From: Siphonodentalium dalli
Lineage: Eukaryota; Mollusca; Scaphopoda; Gadilida; Siphonodentaliidae
Assembly: GCA_032622095.1 (NCBI GenBank)
Contig: CP136068.1
Coordinates: 135,849,989-135,913,988 of the forward strand
Reading direction: 5' to 3'
Length of the DNA stretch: 64,000 nt
Part shown: positions 53,101 to 59,434 of the stretch, one piece after another
How the letters are laid out: the number at the start of each line of letters is the position of its first letter
Numbering within the stretch: the stretch's first letter is position 1
Notes under the pieces: generated by a model
Seen by the model: the letters and a program-made list of their open reading frames with translations, nothing else
Database searches by the model: none
Told to the model about the DNA's origin: nothing
Program-made: the position numbers and the translations under genes

Positions 53101-56100
53101 TTTAGATTTACTACTTGGTTGGTAACATCAAAGAGCCTGCCTGCCGTAATCCGTCACTCTGAGTTGATTCGCGTGACCAGCACGTGTTTGGCTGGTGACA
53201 CAGTGACCCAGTTGCTGTGTCATTCATAACATACCATTGTTTATTTGAAGTGGGTTAAACTCTGGTTTCTGTGAACACTCAATGATGCCTATGCGTTTTA
53301 TATTGGATAAAGCCTTCTTCTGGTCAATGGTGACAGCGATTTCGGCTCCCCCGGCATTGTCAATTGCCGACACCAATTCCCAGGGCTGATTACAGAATAT
53401 GGACTGTCATTTTCCCACCAAAATGCACCTGCTTTTCGCTGCTTAATTTTGTTGTGAACAGAGTTGTCTTTCAAGCATGGTTTGTGCTAATTCCGTGAAC
53501 GAATTTAAGGGAGCTACTGGTATAATACATTGTCATTTTAAAATACACAGCCAACAAAAGGCGGGGGATTTCCGTAGCGAGGCCAAAAAAAAAAAAACGT
53601 CTCTGTTTCCGGTACCCGGCCTGGCTGAGATTTTCTTACCGGCCTCAATTTTTTTTTTAATTTTCACGAAGTCCATAGTAACCTGTCTGTCTGAGTTAAT
53701 GGGCCAATGGCTATGGTTTTCCCCAATACCAACAGCAGAACTAACCACCAATCGCATACACACCTGACGCATGTGTAGGCCATGTGCGCGATCGCGCATT
53801 CTTGATATAAATAAGACAACTAGGTCGGCCATGCTACGCAGTGAATACCGTGGCGTAAATCAAACTCTACCCTGATGAGTCACTATGGAAATCCCCCCGT
53901 CTTTTGTGGGCTGTGTACACTGCTGTGTATTTTAAAAAGTACAATGTATTAATTATACTGGTAGCTCCCTTAACTTCCTTCGCCTAATTGGGGGCAAAAC
54001 TTGCCTGAAAGACCATCTGTTCGCGACAAAATTAAACAGCGAAAAGCATGTGCGTTTTTGGCGGGAAAATGACAGTCCGTATTACGTCATCAGTCCTGGA
54101 AATTAGCGTCGTCAAAAGCCGAAAAACACCATCACCATTGACAAGACAAAATCGTCATCAAAGATTAAAATGCATTGGCATCCTTGAATATTCACATAAA
54201 CCCTGCCTGCCTACCTGGAAAATTTTCCCCATGTTATCGGAAACAGACATGTTTTTTTTTTTTTTTGGCCTGACTCATCAGATTATAGTTTGATTTATGC
54301 CATGCGTAGCATGGCCGACTGGGTTGTCTCATTCATATCTAGAAACCGCGATCGCATACACCGGCCTACACATTTGTCAGTTGTATGTGATGGGTGTTTA
54401 ATTCTGCTGTTGGGATTGTGAAAACAATAAACTTAACACACGGACAGTTTACTATGGACTTCTGGAAAATTAAAAAACAAATTGTGACTGGCAAGAAAAT
54501 TTCAGCCAGGCGGGTCCTGAAAACAGACATTTTTTTTTGGCATAATGAGAAGTTACAAACCGCTCCAAGAAATAACAGGTCACTCTCTATTTTTTTGGCA
54601 GCTGTTTTCTCTTTAATGTCGACATATATCTTCTTCCCAATCAGCGGCAACTTTTTGGCTTTCTCCTCAGATTTACTTTTATCATTCTTTTTCCCTAAAA
54701 TAGTGGATACAAATTTATTTTCCTAAGATATATCTCCCCAAAATTTCACCCTCAAGACTATTAAATCTTTGCTAGTACCATAGGTACAATATGGTAATGG
54801 TGTATTAAAAGCTTTAAAACAATGGAACTGTGATATATGTACTAAAATAAGTTAAATAAACTATTATACTAAATGCAACATCAGAATTCCCTCGTCATTA
54901 AAGACATTTATACCACGATCGCCTATCTTACTACATATTATAAATAAAAGCCATCTGTTTAAATTTTACATTTAATCAACACCTGTTGATTAAACGTGCC
55001 TACTGTTGATTAAACTTCGCAGAGTGGATTAAACTTTCTCCATACAATTTGAACGGAAAAGTGTTTATCCATCGCGTTGTAAAGATCGTGGCATAAACTT
55101 CGCAGAGTGGATTAAACTTTCTCCATACAATTTGAACGGAAAAGTGTTTATCCATCGCATTGTAAAGATCGTGGCATAAACAAAATATACGCATAGTGTT
55201 TCTGAATAACAAATTTAATCCACTCGTGGGATTGGCGATTTACACCACTCGCTGAAGCTTGTGGTGTAAATCGCCAATCCCACTAAACGGATTAAATTTG
55301 TTATTCAGAAACACTATGCGTATATTCTATATATTACAGACTTTCTTCAGTGAATAAAATTGATAAGTTACTATCCAATGAGCAGAAACTCCACCGGAAG
55401 AATGTAGCAGTCGACTGGGATCGTCAATTCCAACCGCATCGACTGTACCATTTGAACAATGCACAAATGTAAATATTTACTACTTAACAGTGAAGGATCC
55501 AGGGATTTTTTGGGGACACTTGTTTTCAGACTATGATATGCCAAAGGCATATCCTGAAGACCTGAGAGGTGGAAGGTTCGGGCCACTCCTGATGGTGGGG
55601 GTGTCGGGGGATCTCCCCTGGAAAATCCAATGCAATGAGAGCGAATAGGACTCTCTGAGTCAGTATTTTGAATTTTACTGCGAGGTCAATTTGATCAAGT
55701 TTCTGAAGAGTAACTTTGGAAATTTTTATATATGTATGGGATTGGAAATGGTTATTAGTCATAGTCAGATATCTATTGGTTCAATGAATTACGCTTATGC
55801 TCAAGCCTTGAAATAGTGTGTCTGTCATTTGCAGAATGAGGTCCCCAGAGGGTGAATTTAGTAATGCTACCCCGCATAGCGGGCTAGCATCACCAAATTC
55901 ACCCTCTGGGGACCTCATTCTGCTTACACTTCAGCAGAATGAGGTTCCCAGAGGGTGCATTTGGTGATGCTAGCCCACTATGCGGGGGTAGCATCATTAA
56001 ATTCCCCCTCTGGGGACCTCATTCTGCAAATGACAGACACCCTATTTCAAGGCTTGCTTATGCTTGAAATGAGAATTACCGTTATCACTCTAATTCATAT

Positions 56101-56976
56101 AATAGGCTATTTTCTAAAATTCAAATGAGGAACACATACTTAATATAGTGCAGAAACAATGTTTATTAAGTTAGTAATTACTGGTAGTACTAATCTCTAT
56201 GTTAATTATTCATTTGGTATTATGAGATCCTGCCTTATAACCAGGTTGATTTTATCGAATTGTCATTGTTCCTGTACTGTATTGTGTAATTTCACTTGAA
56301 TTTGATTGAAATACTGAAAGTTGAATGATAACAAACCTGAACTCAAAACTATTTGAAGTTTTCACAGATGAAAGCTAGATAAAGCTAAATGTACAGTACA
56401 GTATAATTCCACCTGTTAAACTTAAATCTTTTCATAATGTTGTTATGATATGAATTGTGACCTGAATGAGAAATATTTGAAAAACAAAAACAAAAACATT
56501 TCAATTTTTTGGGGCAATTGGAGTCTGGGAGCCCATACCGGTTACCAGTATAAAAACTGGCCTGGATATATCCTTGCTTTAATCGGGACGAATTATTGGG
56601 AATAAACATTACTCAGTCCTTGAAATTGGCCACGGCAATAAGCAATGCCACCGGGAAACGCCATGGCAACATTTGGAATCTAACATGCCACATCATTAAA
56701 TTTGCCGTAGGACATTTTTCCTACTGTAAGTTCGAGGGCTGAAGGCTTGATTATTGACGGCGTTCTACAGAGACTGATCAATAACAAACCTTCTGGCTGT
56801 TTGAGTCTTGCTTTGATATGCTCATCACATTTATCTTTAGTCTTTAGATTGAGTTTATCTTTGTTTTTTTCATCAGGTCTATCTTTGTTTTTTTCATCAG
56901 GTCTGACATTGTTTTTTACGTCAAGCCTATCTCTGATCTTTCCATAACATTTTGTACCGAGGACAGCTTTCTTCAT
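17340..56976 (-). CDS. DBF4: DBF4 homolog, regulatory subunit of CDC7 kinase (11 coding exons)
   Basis: DBF4 binds and activates CDC7, which phosphorylates MCM helicase subunits at replication origins in the nucleus. The coding exons, in transcript order, are 56976-56790, 54694-54561, 51318-51145, 46128-46078, 45601-45544, 43798-43731, 40590-40545, 39697-39454, 37161-36966, 22322-22177 and 20145-17340. Every intron is GT-AG and every junction keeps frame, giving 4110 nt and 1369 aa. Motif N (BRCT-like) lies at about residues 78-224, with LIGKKIYVDI and NIEEFLSKEIHYVIT. Motif M is at about 243-275 (LKKPFIKFE, QYRPIVKQL). The zinc finger is C374-C377-H387-H393, followed by FARDKKNYEELDKLI. Residues 436-1369 form a low-complexity Ser/Lys tail, so the protein is about twice the length of human DBF4 (675 aa, from memory). 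The start is the first Met of exon 1; upstream noncoding exons cannot be excluded. Assignment to DBF4 is firm; DBF4 versus DBF4B-type paralogue is not resolved. Confidence 0.94.
19509..19913 (-). repeat. In-frame ~90-bp repeats in DBF4 tail (SPKNKQ units)
   Basis: Four clear copies and one degenerate copy of a ~30-residue unit lie at about protein residues 513-647, spaced 30, 30, 28 and 31 residues. Each has SL(L/F)xSxKNKQ followed by KL and TNLSRA. Four carry Ser-Pro-Lys, a plausible CDK-type phosphosite; the fifth has SYKNKQ. Conservation is both nucleotide and protein, so expansion looks fairly recent. Confidence 0.85.
20146..22176 (-). other. DBF4 intron 10
   Basis: This intron is mostly unique-looking AT-rich sequence. 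20503-20660 is a fragment of the AACCCTTTCTATACTAAATG MITE family. No further exon is needed for frame. Confidence 0.6.
22177..22322 (-). CDS. DBF4: DBF4 exon 10 (second half of zinc finger)
   Basis: The exon encodes residues 387-434. HLRCDEHKTFARDKKNYEEL then DKLI supplies the two zinc-binding His residues and the conserved NY..LD.LI tail of the ZF-DBF domain. The acceptor is CTTACAG|CAC. The donor GACAG|GTGAGA leaves phase 2, which exon 11 requires. A second GTGAGC 21 bp earlier would leave phase 1 and break frame. Confidence 0.94.
22831..24097. mobile_element. Insertion X within H1
   Basis: Relative to the paralogous element at 49.7-49.8 kb, this block is extra sequence. It starts near ACCGTATTCTCGCGGGTATAAG, a motif seen at the ends of some MITEs. 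No gene recognised. Confidence 0.5.
24134..26890. mobile_element. Insertion Y within H1, with decayed internal tandem units
   Basis: It interrupts sequence that is continuous at 49,702-49,725. It begins AAGGGTTACCCGGCGTTGCC and ends GAACAGAGACAGAT. 25250-26860 contains about five diverged ~330-bp units sharing CTCACCCAAACWGYACCAA, TTAGACTCCTC and GGTGGAAATC. Confidence 0.55.
27521..30968. mobile_element. Insertion Z: CAGGGTTTCCGCCAGG transposon with 7-bp duplication
   Basis: The ends CAGGGTTTCCGCCAGG and CCTGGCGGAAACCCTG are inverted. ATTATCC flanks both (27514-27520 and 30969-30975). The uninterrupted copy near 38,110 reads GGGGATAATGCCC, confirming the insertion point and the 7-bp duplication. 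It belongs to the same family as 10877-12114 and contains the satellite array. Confidence 0.85.
28340..30150. repeat. Tandem satellite, ~155-165-bp units, about 11-12 copies
   Basis: Each unit has ACGGGCTACAGGTCGTAC, GTCTGATCATCATAAAATTT, CATGTAGATGGGAACGAGTC and CATGGCCGCCAGCAGCCATC. A partial 33-bp duplication occurs near 29,570-29,630. The array is bordered by AGCTCAACTTTAC near 28,296 and AAGTTGAGCTAC near 30,240. Confidence 0.9.
32216..33932 (+). mobile_element. Helitron pair interrupted by a hAT element
   Basis: TCTAATATATATTTTGGGAC starts occur at 32216 and 32582, with a single 3' end CACCTGCTAG at 33932 preceded by the hairpin CCCGGACGAAGTCGGG. The first copy lacks its own CTAG end. 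The second is split by 32706-33836. Confidence 0.7.
32706..33836. mobile_element. hAT-type element, 8-bp duplication, AACCGGTT subterminal repeats
   Basis: The ends TAGAGCTGAAACGGTT and AACCGTTTCAGCTCTA are flanked by perfect GTTTTGGA (32698-32705 and 33837-33844). Both ends carry several GGTTAACCGGTTAG units. No transposase frame is recognised. Confidence 0.88.
35070..35695 (+). repeat. Dispersed element with internal ~120-bp units and GGAC-rich tail
   Basis: TTATTRAAATCGGTTCATA and AAGTCGGACAG-type units recur (about 35230, 35370, 35545), then a GGACGGACGGAC run (35591-35640) and CATACCCCCA/TGGGGTAT-like ends. It resembles the short elements at 41555-42151. Confidence 0.55.
36966..37161 (-). 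CDS. DBF4: DBF4 exon 9 (linker and first half of zinc finger)
   Basis: The exon encodes residues 322-386. A Lys-rich start leads into PGHCECCHSKYDDLAK, which carries the CX2C half of the DBF4-type zinc finger. The acceptor is TTTGAAG|G and the donor AAAG|GTATTA. The 14.6-kb intron 9 separates it from the HX5H half. Confidence 0.95.
37679..37846. mobile_element. TA-flanked foldback MITE, copy D (internally deleted)
   Basis: TA flanks lie at 37677-37678 and 37847-37848. The left arm jumps from CAGTAA to CTTTTCAGG, a deletion at the shared GTAA, while the right arm is complete. Confidence 0.78.
37898..38018. repeat. Palindrome of ~120 bp (TAATAGCCGA ends)
   Basis: TAATAGCCGAGAATAAC.. is inverted as ..TTTCGGCTATTA, with inner arms AATTTTCACCACGAGTGG and their complement. 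The adjoining Harbinger-like element H2 is inserted at its right edge. Confidence 0.7.
38019..38991 (+). mobile_element. Harbinger-like element H2 (973 bp)
   Basis: It starts GGCC(A)11GGGTTTTGATTCTCGG and ends in the inverse, flanked by TTA (38016-38018 and 38992-38994). It is the most compact copy of the family and a useful reference for H1 and H3. It is noncoding and opposite in orientation to H1. Confidence 0.82.
39086..39442. mobile_element. hAT-like foldback element beside DBF4 exon 8
   Basis: It contains CTAGCATYACCAAATTC palindromes and a spacer shared with 40740-40877 and 57180-57340. It ends ATATTGAGGCTTG, 11 bases from the exon 8 edge on the intron side. Confidence 0.7.
39454..39697 (-). 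CDS. DBF4: DBF4 exon 8 (motif M, CDC7-binding)
   Basis: The exon encodes residues 241-320. Motif M reads KNLKKPFIKFEATHCQYRPI then VKQLTTWPCLNM, matching the Pro/aromatic motif that contacts CDC7 in known DBF4 proteins. A Gly/Ser/Asp-rich linker follows. The acceptor is TTTCCAG|TT and the donor GACAG|GTTCGT, which departs from consensus at +3 and +4. A foldback repeat ends about 10 bp beyond the donor. Confidence 0.95.
40545..40590 (-). CDS. DBF4: DBF4 exon 7 (15-codon basic microexon)
   Basis: This 46-nt exon encodes the Lys-rich linker KREKLEKSTKNKHVK (residues 225-239) before motif M. The acceptor is ATTTCAG|AAA and the donor AAAA|GTATGT. It joins exon 8 in phase 1 to give Ile240. Its short length and low complexity make it the least certain internal exon, but both splice sites and both phases fit. 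Confidence 0.82.
40630..40877. mobile_element. hAT-like foldback element, inverted copy
   Basis: A TACATTTGCAGAATGAGG palindrome spans 40630-40737, followed by the spacer TTGCAGAAGATAAAATGCAT in the orientation opposite to 39086-39442. Confidence 0.7.
41331..42716 (+). repeat. Dispersed element, inverted partner of 55480-56575
   Basis: It matches 55480-56575 in reverse orientation over several blocks (TATCCAGGC.., TGAGTTCAGGTTTGTTATCA, AATAATTAACATA.., GATATGCCTTCGGCATATC). It carries an extra insertion at 41555-42151 and lacks the MITE present in the partner. A 20-base C run borders it at 41306-41325. Confidence 0.7.
41555..42151 (+). mobile_element. Short interspersed element inserted in 41331-42716
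   Basis: The partner at 56,285-56,300 is uninterrupted (AGTGAAATTACACAAT read on the minus strand). The insert has ~150-bp direct units (CTGGCTTGCGAACTCATT, AATCCGTTGACATTTGT), a GGACGGACGGAC run and GGCGTGGGATA at its end. Confidence 0.65.
42717..43002 (-). other. Part of DBF4 intron 6, nothing recognised
   Basis: AT-rich sequence with no gene or element that I can define. Confidence 0.4.
43003..43712. mobile_element. piggyBac-like element with nested second TTAA element
   Basis: The ends CCCTTTCTATACTAAA and TTTAGTATAGAAAGGG lie between TTAA at 42999-43002 and 43713-43716. A second element with ends CCCTTTGGCGAG and CTCTCCAAAGAG is nested at 43132-43466 with its own TTAA pair. The outer element ends 14 bp past the DBF4 exon 6 donor. 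Confidence 0.85.
43132..43466. mobile_element. Nested TTAA element with ACGACATATATGTCGT palindromes
   Basis: TTAA lies at 43128-43131 and 43467-43470. The 16-bp perfect palindrome ACGACATATATGTCGT occurs twice, about 35 bp apart, near the left end. A TGACGTCATGTATATGACGT segment lies near the right. Confidence 0.75.
43731..43798 (-). CDS. DBF4: DBF4 exon 6 (end of motif N region)
   Basis: The exon encodes residues 203-224, with AIKWLEKEKAKFPADA; the split codon before it is Ser202. It corresponds to the helix after the conserved Trp in motif N (IRYYIEQKKK in human). The acceptor is TTTCAAG|GT and the donor AAG|GTGAGG. A TTAA-flanked MITE ends about 14 bp past the donor, inside intron 6. Confidence 0.91.
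43799..45543 (-). other. DBF4 intron 5 with satellite relatives
   Basis: 44,160-45,280 carries about four diverged copies of the 28-30 kb satellite unit in opposite orientation (AGGGTGTGCCAAAGGATT, GTAAAATCCAAGATGGCTGC). 44,500-44,900 is G-rich repeat. 45,310-45,494 is the right half of a CCCTTTCT-type element ending at TTAA 45495-45498. Confidence 0.6.
45544..45601 (-). CDS. DBF4: DBF4 exon 5 (SNVL..AEQWGSKIV)
   Basis: The exon encodes residues 183-201 plus one base. SNVLNMAEQWGSKIVPLE aligns with the SNSILSNALSWGVKILHID segment of human DBF4, a BRCT-like helix and strand. The acceptor is ATTTTCAG|AAA and the donor GAAA|GTATGT. A TTAA-flanked transposon end lies about 46 bp past the donor. 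Confidence 0.93.
46078..46128 (-). CDS. DBF4: DBF4 exon 4 (17-codon microexon, TRGKAIL)
   Basis: This 51-nt exon encodes residues 166-182, including TRGKAILQRA, equivalent to the SRGKLLVEKA segment after the motif N linker of human DBF4. It is phase 0 at both ends, so skipping would keep frame. The acceptor is TTTTCTAG|GTG and the donor AAA|GTGAGC. Confidence 0.9.
46292..47095. mobile_element. Non-autonomous hAT element (804 bp), 8-bp duplication
   Basis: The ends CAGTGTTCGCGC and GCGCGAACACTG are flanked by perfect CCATTAAC (46284-46291 and 47096-47103). TTTGGCTAA is reiterated near both ends. It lies 164 bp from DBF4 exon 4 in intron 3. Confidence 0.9.
47690..49254 (-). mobile_element. hAT element with BED-finger remnant, third level of the nest
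   Basis: The ends CAGGCTTGGGG and CCCCATCCCTG are flanked by perfect ACCTTTTT (47682-47689 and 49255-49262). Both ends carry AATTACAATTACAATTAC subterminal repeats. The paralogous H1 copy reads through uninterrupted at 27342-27349. The minus strand holds the start of a transposase gene, so this is a decayed relative of an autonomous element. Confidence 0.92.
48063..48732 (-). pseudogene. Truncated hAT transposase: BED zinc finger in two exons
   Basis: The first exon (48732-48574) ends THLK at the donor AAG|GTAAGT. The second starts at 48194 after TTTTATAG and continues RKHQDVYE, restoring the BED pattern CX2C..HX4H (CKLCPTTI..FVTHLKRKH). The frame stops at TAG 48065-48063. Beyond it, in another frame (to 47969), a KATRWNCQL fragment resembles the hAT TRWNS motif. 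The catalytic core is missing, so the gene is dead. BED fingers bind the ends of hAT elements. Confidence 0.7.
50702..51144 (-). other. Rest of DBF4 intron 3, nothing recognised
   Basis: No element or gene that I can define, apart from a short inverted GATCAATGGATCAAAC segment near 51,050. Confidence 0.4.
51145..51318 (-). CDS. DBF4: DBF4 exon 3 (motif N core)
   Basis: The exon encodes residues 108-165 in phase 0 at both ends. It opens with NIEEFLSKEIHYVIT, the strongest match in motif N (VEEFLSKDISYL in human), then continues as a Ser/Thr/Asn-rich linker. The acceptor is ATTTCAG|AAT and the donor ACA|GTATGT. Confidence 0.95.
51581..51737. mobile_element. TTAA-type MITE (CCCTTACATGACTGGA ends)
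   Basis: TTAA precedes CCCTTACATGACTGGACCTTCC and follows GATGTCATGAAAGGG. It has the internal AATGCATTCT..AGAATGCACT hairpin. Same family as the 3' UTR MITE at 17082-17322. Confidence 0.75.
53509..53969. mobile_element. TTAA-flanked element with GGGAGCTACTGG ends
   Basis: TTAA lies at 53505-53508 and 53970-53973. Long inverted arms share GGTATAATACATTGT, AAAATACACAGC and GGGGGATTTCC. The ends start GGG rather than CCC, unlike the other TTAA families here. Confidence 0.75.
54561..54694 (-). CDS. DBF4: DBF4 exon 2 (start of motif N)
   Basis: The exon encodes residues 64-107, ending in LLFLGA. LPLIGKKIYVDI matches the first strand of the DBF4 BRCT-like motif N (PLWGKVFYLDL in human, from memory). 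The acceptor is TTTTAG|GG and the donor GCG|GTTTGT. The open frame continues into transposon-like sequence after the donor, so the last ~55 codons of the unspliced frame are intron. Confidence 0.93.
55011..55325. repeat. 83-bp direct repeat followed by a ~65-bp-arm hairpin
   Basis: TAAACTTCGCAGAGTGGATT starts at 55011 and 55094 (83-bp period). 55193-55257 and 55261-55325 are near-perfect inverted arms (CATAGTGTTTCTGAATAACA and its complement). Confidence 0.85.
55480..56575 (-). repeat. Dispersed element, inverted partner of 41331-42716
   Basis: It shares long blocks with 41331-42716 in opposite orientation, including GATATGCC..GGCATATC, and ends near CTGGCCTGGATATATCC. It carries the MITE dimer but lacks the partner's insertion. 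Confidence 0.7.
55802..56056. mobile_element. hAT-type MITE dimer (two palindromes), 8-bp duplication
   Basis: CAAGCCTTGAAATAG and its inverse lie between perfect CTTATGCT copies (55794-55801 and 56057-56064). Inside are two consecutive TTTGGTGATGCTAG-type palindromes instead of the single one at 15637-15787. Confidence 0.88.
56790..56976 (-). CDS. DBF4: DBF4 exon 1 (start codon, basic N-terminus)
   Basis: The exon encodes residues 1-62 plus the first base of codon 63. It starts with ATG at 56976-56974 and ends at a donor reading AGAAG|GTTTGT. The product is Lys/Asp/Asn-rich with a short internal duplication (RPDEKNKD twice), like the weakly conserved N-terminus of animal DBF4. It joins exon 2 in phase 1, completing a Gly codon. 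Assignment rests on position, phase and composition, because this part of the family is poorly conserved. Reading past the donor gives the unspliced open frame down to about 56680. Confidence 0.8.
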
Positions 56977-57041
56977 GCCGCTGGTGCTACACCACCATTG
57001 ACTGCTACACGACGACTACAAGAAGAAGAAAAAACAAGCCT

Positions 57042-57465
57042 GCAAATGGTGTGTCTGTCATTTGCAGAATGAGGTCCCCAGAGGTGAACTTAGTGATGCT
57101 ATCCCACACAGCGGGCCAGCATCACCAAATTCGTTTGGGAACCTCATTCTGCAAGCCTCAACTGGTATGGGAGACCTAGGATCAGATTGAAGTTCTCCAG
57201 TTGAAGTTGGTGATGTTCACCCATTAGTCTGACACCTCTTTTATGCATTTTATCTTCTGCAAATTAGGGGAAAAAGAAACCTCCCAGAAGGGAAAAAGTT
57301 AATAAAAACAATGCTAATTTGAGACTATAGATACTTCCCAGAAGATGAGGCCTAAGCAGAATGAGATCCCCAGAGGGTGAGTTTGGTGATGCTATCCCGC
57401 TGTGTGATAGCATCAATAAATTCACCCTCTGGCACGGTGGGACCTCATTCTAGAAAAGCCGAACA
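57042..57465. mobile_element. hAT-like foldback element just upstream of DBF4
   Basis: It has two diverged AGAATGAGGTCCCCAGAGG palindromes separated by the same spacer as at 39086-39442 (TGCATTTTATCTTCTGCAAA). Its near edge is about 65 bp from the DBF4 start codon, so it lies in the leader or promoter region. Confidence 0.7.
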
Positions 57466-57469
57466 CAAT

Positions 57470-59434
57470 TCTTAAGTTTCTGTTCGGCATTCAGTAACCG
57501 GTAATTAATTAACACACAGACCATGCAGTGAGTAACACTAATCGGTTTTATGAAACACATGTGTAAATTATGTTTAACAATTCCCCAACACCATTTTATT
57601 TTCACAAATCATGAACATGGGATTTTCATATCGATACATTATCAGAAAATATTAGTCCCATGATAAACTGTCTAAGATCGAAGTAAAAAATATAGTCTAA
57701 ATAGAAAATTTAGTTCTTCAAATCTTTTGCTGAGTTGTTCAGTGGTGTGATCAGAGGGGTCTGAAGTGATACTTTACTTTATAAGGAAACGGGGTATATA
57801 TTCCACTTGCTAATAGGAAAATGGAAACTATTTTTTACTTCATGTGGCAATTTCTCTTTATTCTATTCCCCAACAATGGCATTATTTTTCAGAGATTGGG
57901 TAGAAATTATAGTAATTCCATCGAAAACCCATATAACTTGCATGACCTGTTCCACATATGTATGTTCCGTTATGTATCTGGCATTTGAGATAATGTAATT
58001 GGGCCTATTTATTGAATAGTAATCATCCTCGGCTTCTTTTATTTTATTTTTATGAAAATGAATATTAAATGGGGTGATAAATATATATATAATGGCAAAT
58101 AGAATGAAATTAGCCATTTTCCCGTGAAACTTAGGAAAGGCAAGCCAGGTACAAAATTTGTTAAAATATGAGTACGAATGTTGAAGTGTTCCCTGTCGTA
58201 TTGCGATAATCGCCAACCCGACTTTTCGAAAGAGTTATCGATCCTAACATTTCCGTGCTAATGATGTTGTGTCGAGCCAAATTTTATCGTGATTCTGATT
58301 ATGTTCACCTGATAAAAGTTGTTTTTCTGGATATACCTCTCAAGAAATGTATGGTAAGTGTGATTATCGATATTCGATAGTTTTACATAAGTAGTTATTC
58401 ATGTCCGAAGCGTATTCGTTTTGATGAGATTTCGAGTGCAACAGGGGAGATGGGTGGGTTTAAAAAAAAAAAATTAACATGTTGTTTCCCATCTTTCCTA
58501 TTATTCTTACTCTAGGGCTACTACTAATATATAATGGCCAACAACTGTGGTTGGGAGGTTGTGGAATTTACATTTCGGTTTCGATTTTTTTGGGGTGAAA
58601 AATTTGGTTTTGGTGTCGGTTTTAGTATGCAATCACTTACATGTAACTATAGCAATTAGTCCCACATAACTGGACAAAACAGGCACTACCAGTTAGAGAG
58701 GGTTGGGGTAAGTTGGGGAACAGCTTGCTGTGTTGCTACCGTAACTCATGAACTATATATAGTGAGAATGCGAGTTATAGTCATATAGAACCCTTATTTT
58801 GGGACTTTATGTCCAGTATTCACTAATGACATAAATTCATAATGTGGACAAATGATACCTTTTAATTTTAAGTGCAATAATAATTTCTCTTGTCAAATGT
58901 TTATGTATTGAGTGTCATATTGACCTAATTAGAACATTTGACTCGGAATTGGGTATCACTTGTCTGTGTCACTACTTCAGTGCTTGAGCTCAGAGAGACA
59001 GATCAGAATACACTATAATGACTATTATAATTGTATACAGTTAAACTGACTCAATTTTATTGTGAATGTGTATCTAATCTAGTTTTATGTCGGCAAAGTT
59101 TGCCTTTAGTTAAGGCTTAACAATAACAGCCTTTGTGATGAGGACGTGAGGTGGATTTATTTTATGTAAAAACTGTGTGGATTACCCGAATTCGCAGAAA
59201 ATCAGCCAGTTTACTCGATTTTTACAACTACATTTTTGATATATTTTTCGATGTTGCCGCCAAACCAAATCCGCAGAAAATTCTAATTCGTTTGTCATTG
59301 GTCAAAATTTCCTTAGTCCTTGACCTCAACGTTCAGACGCGTTCAGTTGGGCACTACGAACGCGCACCTGCTACTCCGATTGCCTACATACACAACGAAC
59401 TACAAAGAACTTCAGTCGAGCGCACCCAATAAAA
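57470..59434. other. Intergenic interval between DBF4 and WDR74
   Basis: The two start codons face away from each other, 2.46 kb apart. The stretch 59280-59434 is richer in CG dinucleotides (ACGCGT, GAACGCGCACC, GAGCGCACC) than its surroundings and probably holds the WDR74 promoter and leader. I see no TATA box in a convincing position. 57.5-59.1 kb shows no gene and only an A-run near 58470. The DBF4 promoter is not identified; a repeat occupies the 500 bp upstream of its ATG. Confidence 0.45.

Larger units (their letters stand above)
51319..54560 (-). other. DBF4 intron 2
   Basis: This intron holds a TTAA MITE (51581-51737), an element with GGGCTCCAAATAAAAGTGCAG ends (about 51,880-52,320), about 1.1 kb of unique-looking sequence (52.35-53.5 kb), and a TTAA-flanked element (53509-53969). 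54,236-54,550 repeats the interior of the last in reverse orientation, right up to the exon 2 donor. Confidence 0.55.
54695..56789 (-). other. DBF4 intron 1
   Basis: It contains the 83-bp repeat and hairpin at 55011-55325, the inverted element 55480-56575, and the MITE dimer 55802-56056. No further exon is needed for frame. Confidence 0.6.

Noticed and set aside
54366-54560. Continuation of the DBF4 exon 2 frame (CNFSLCQKK onward)
   Set aside because: It follows a donor that joins in phase to exon 3, and the sequence is a reversed fragment of the 53.5-kb transposon.
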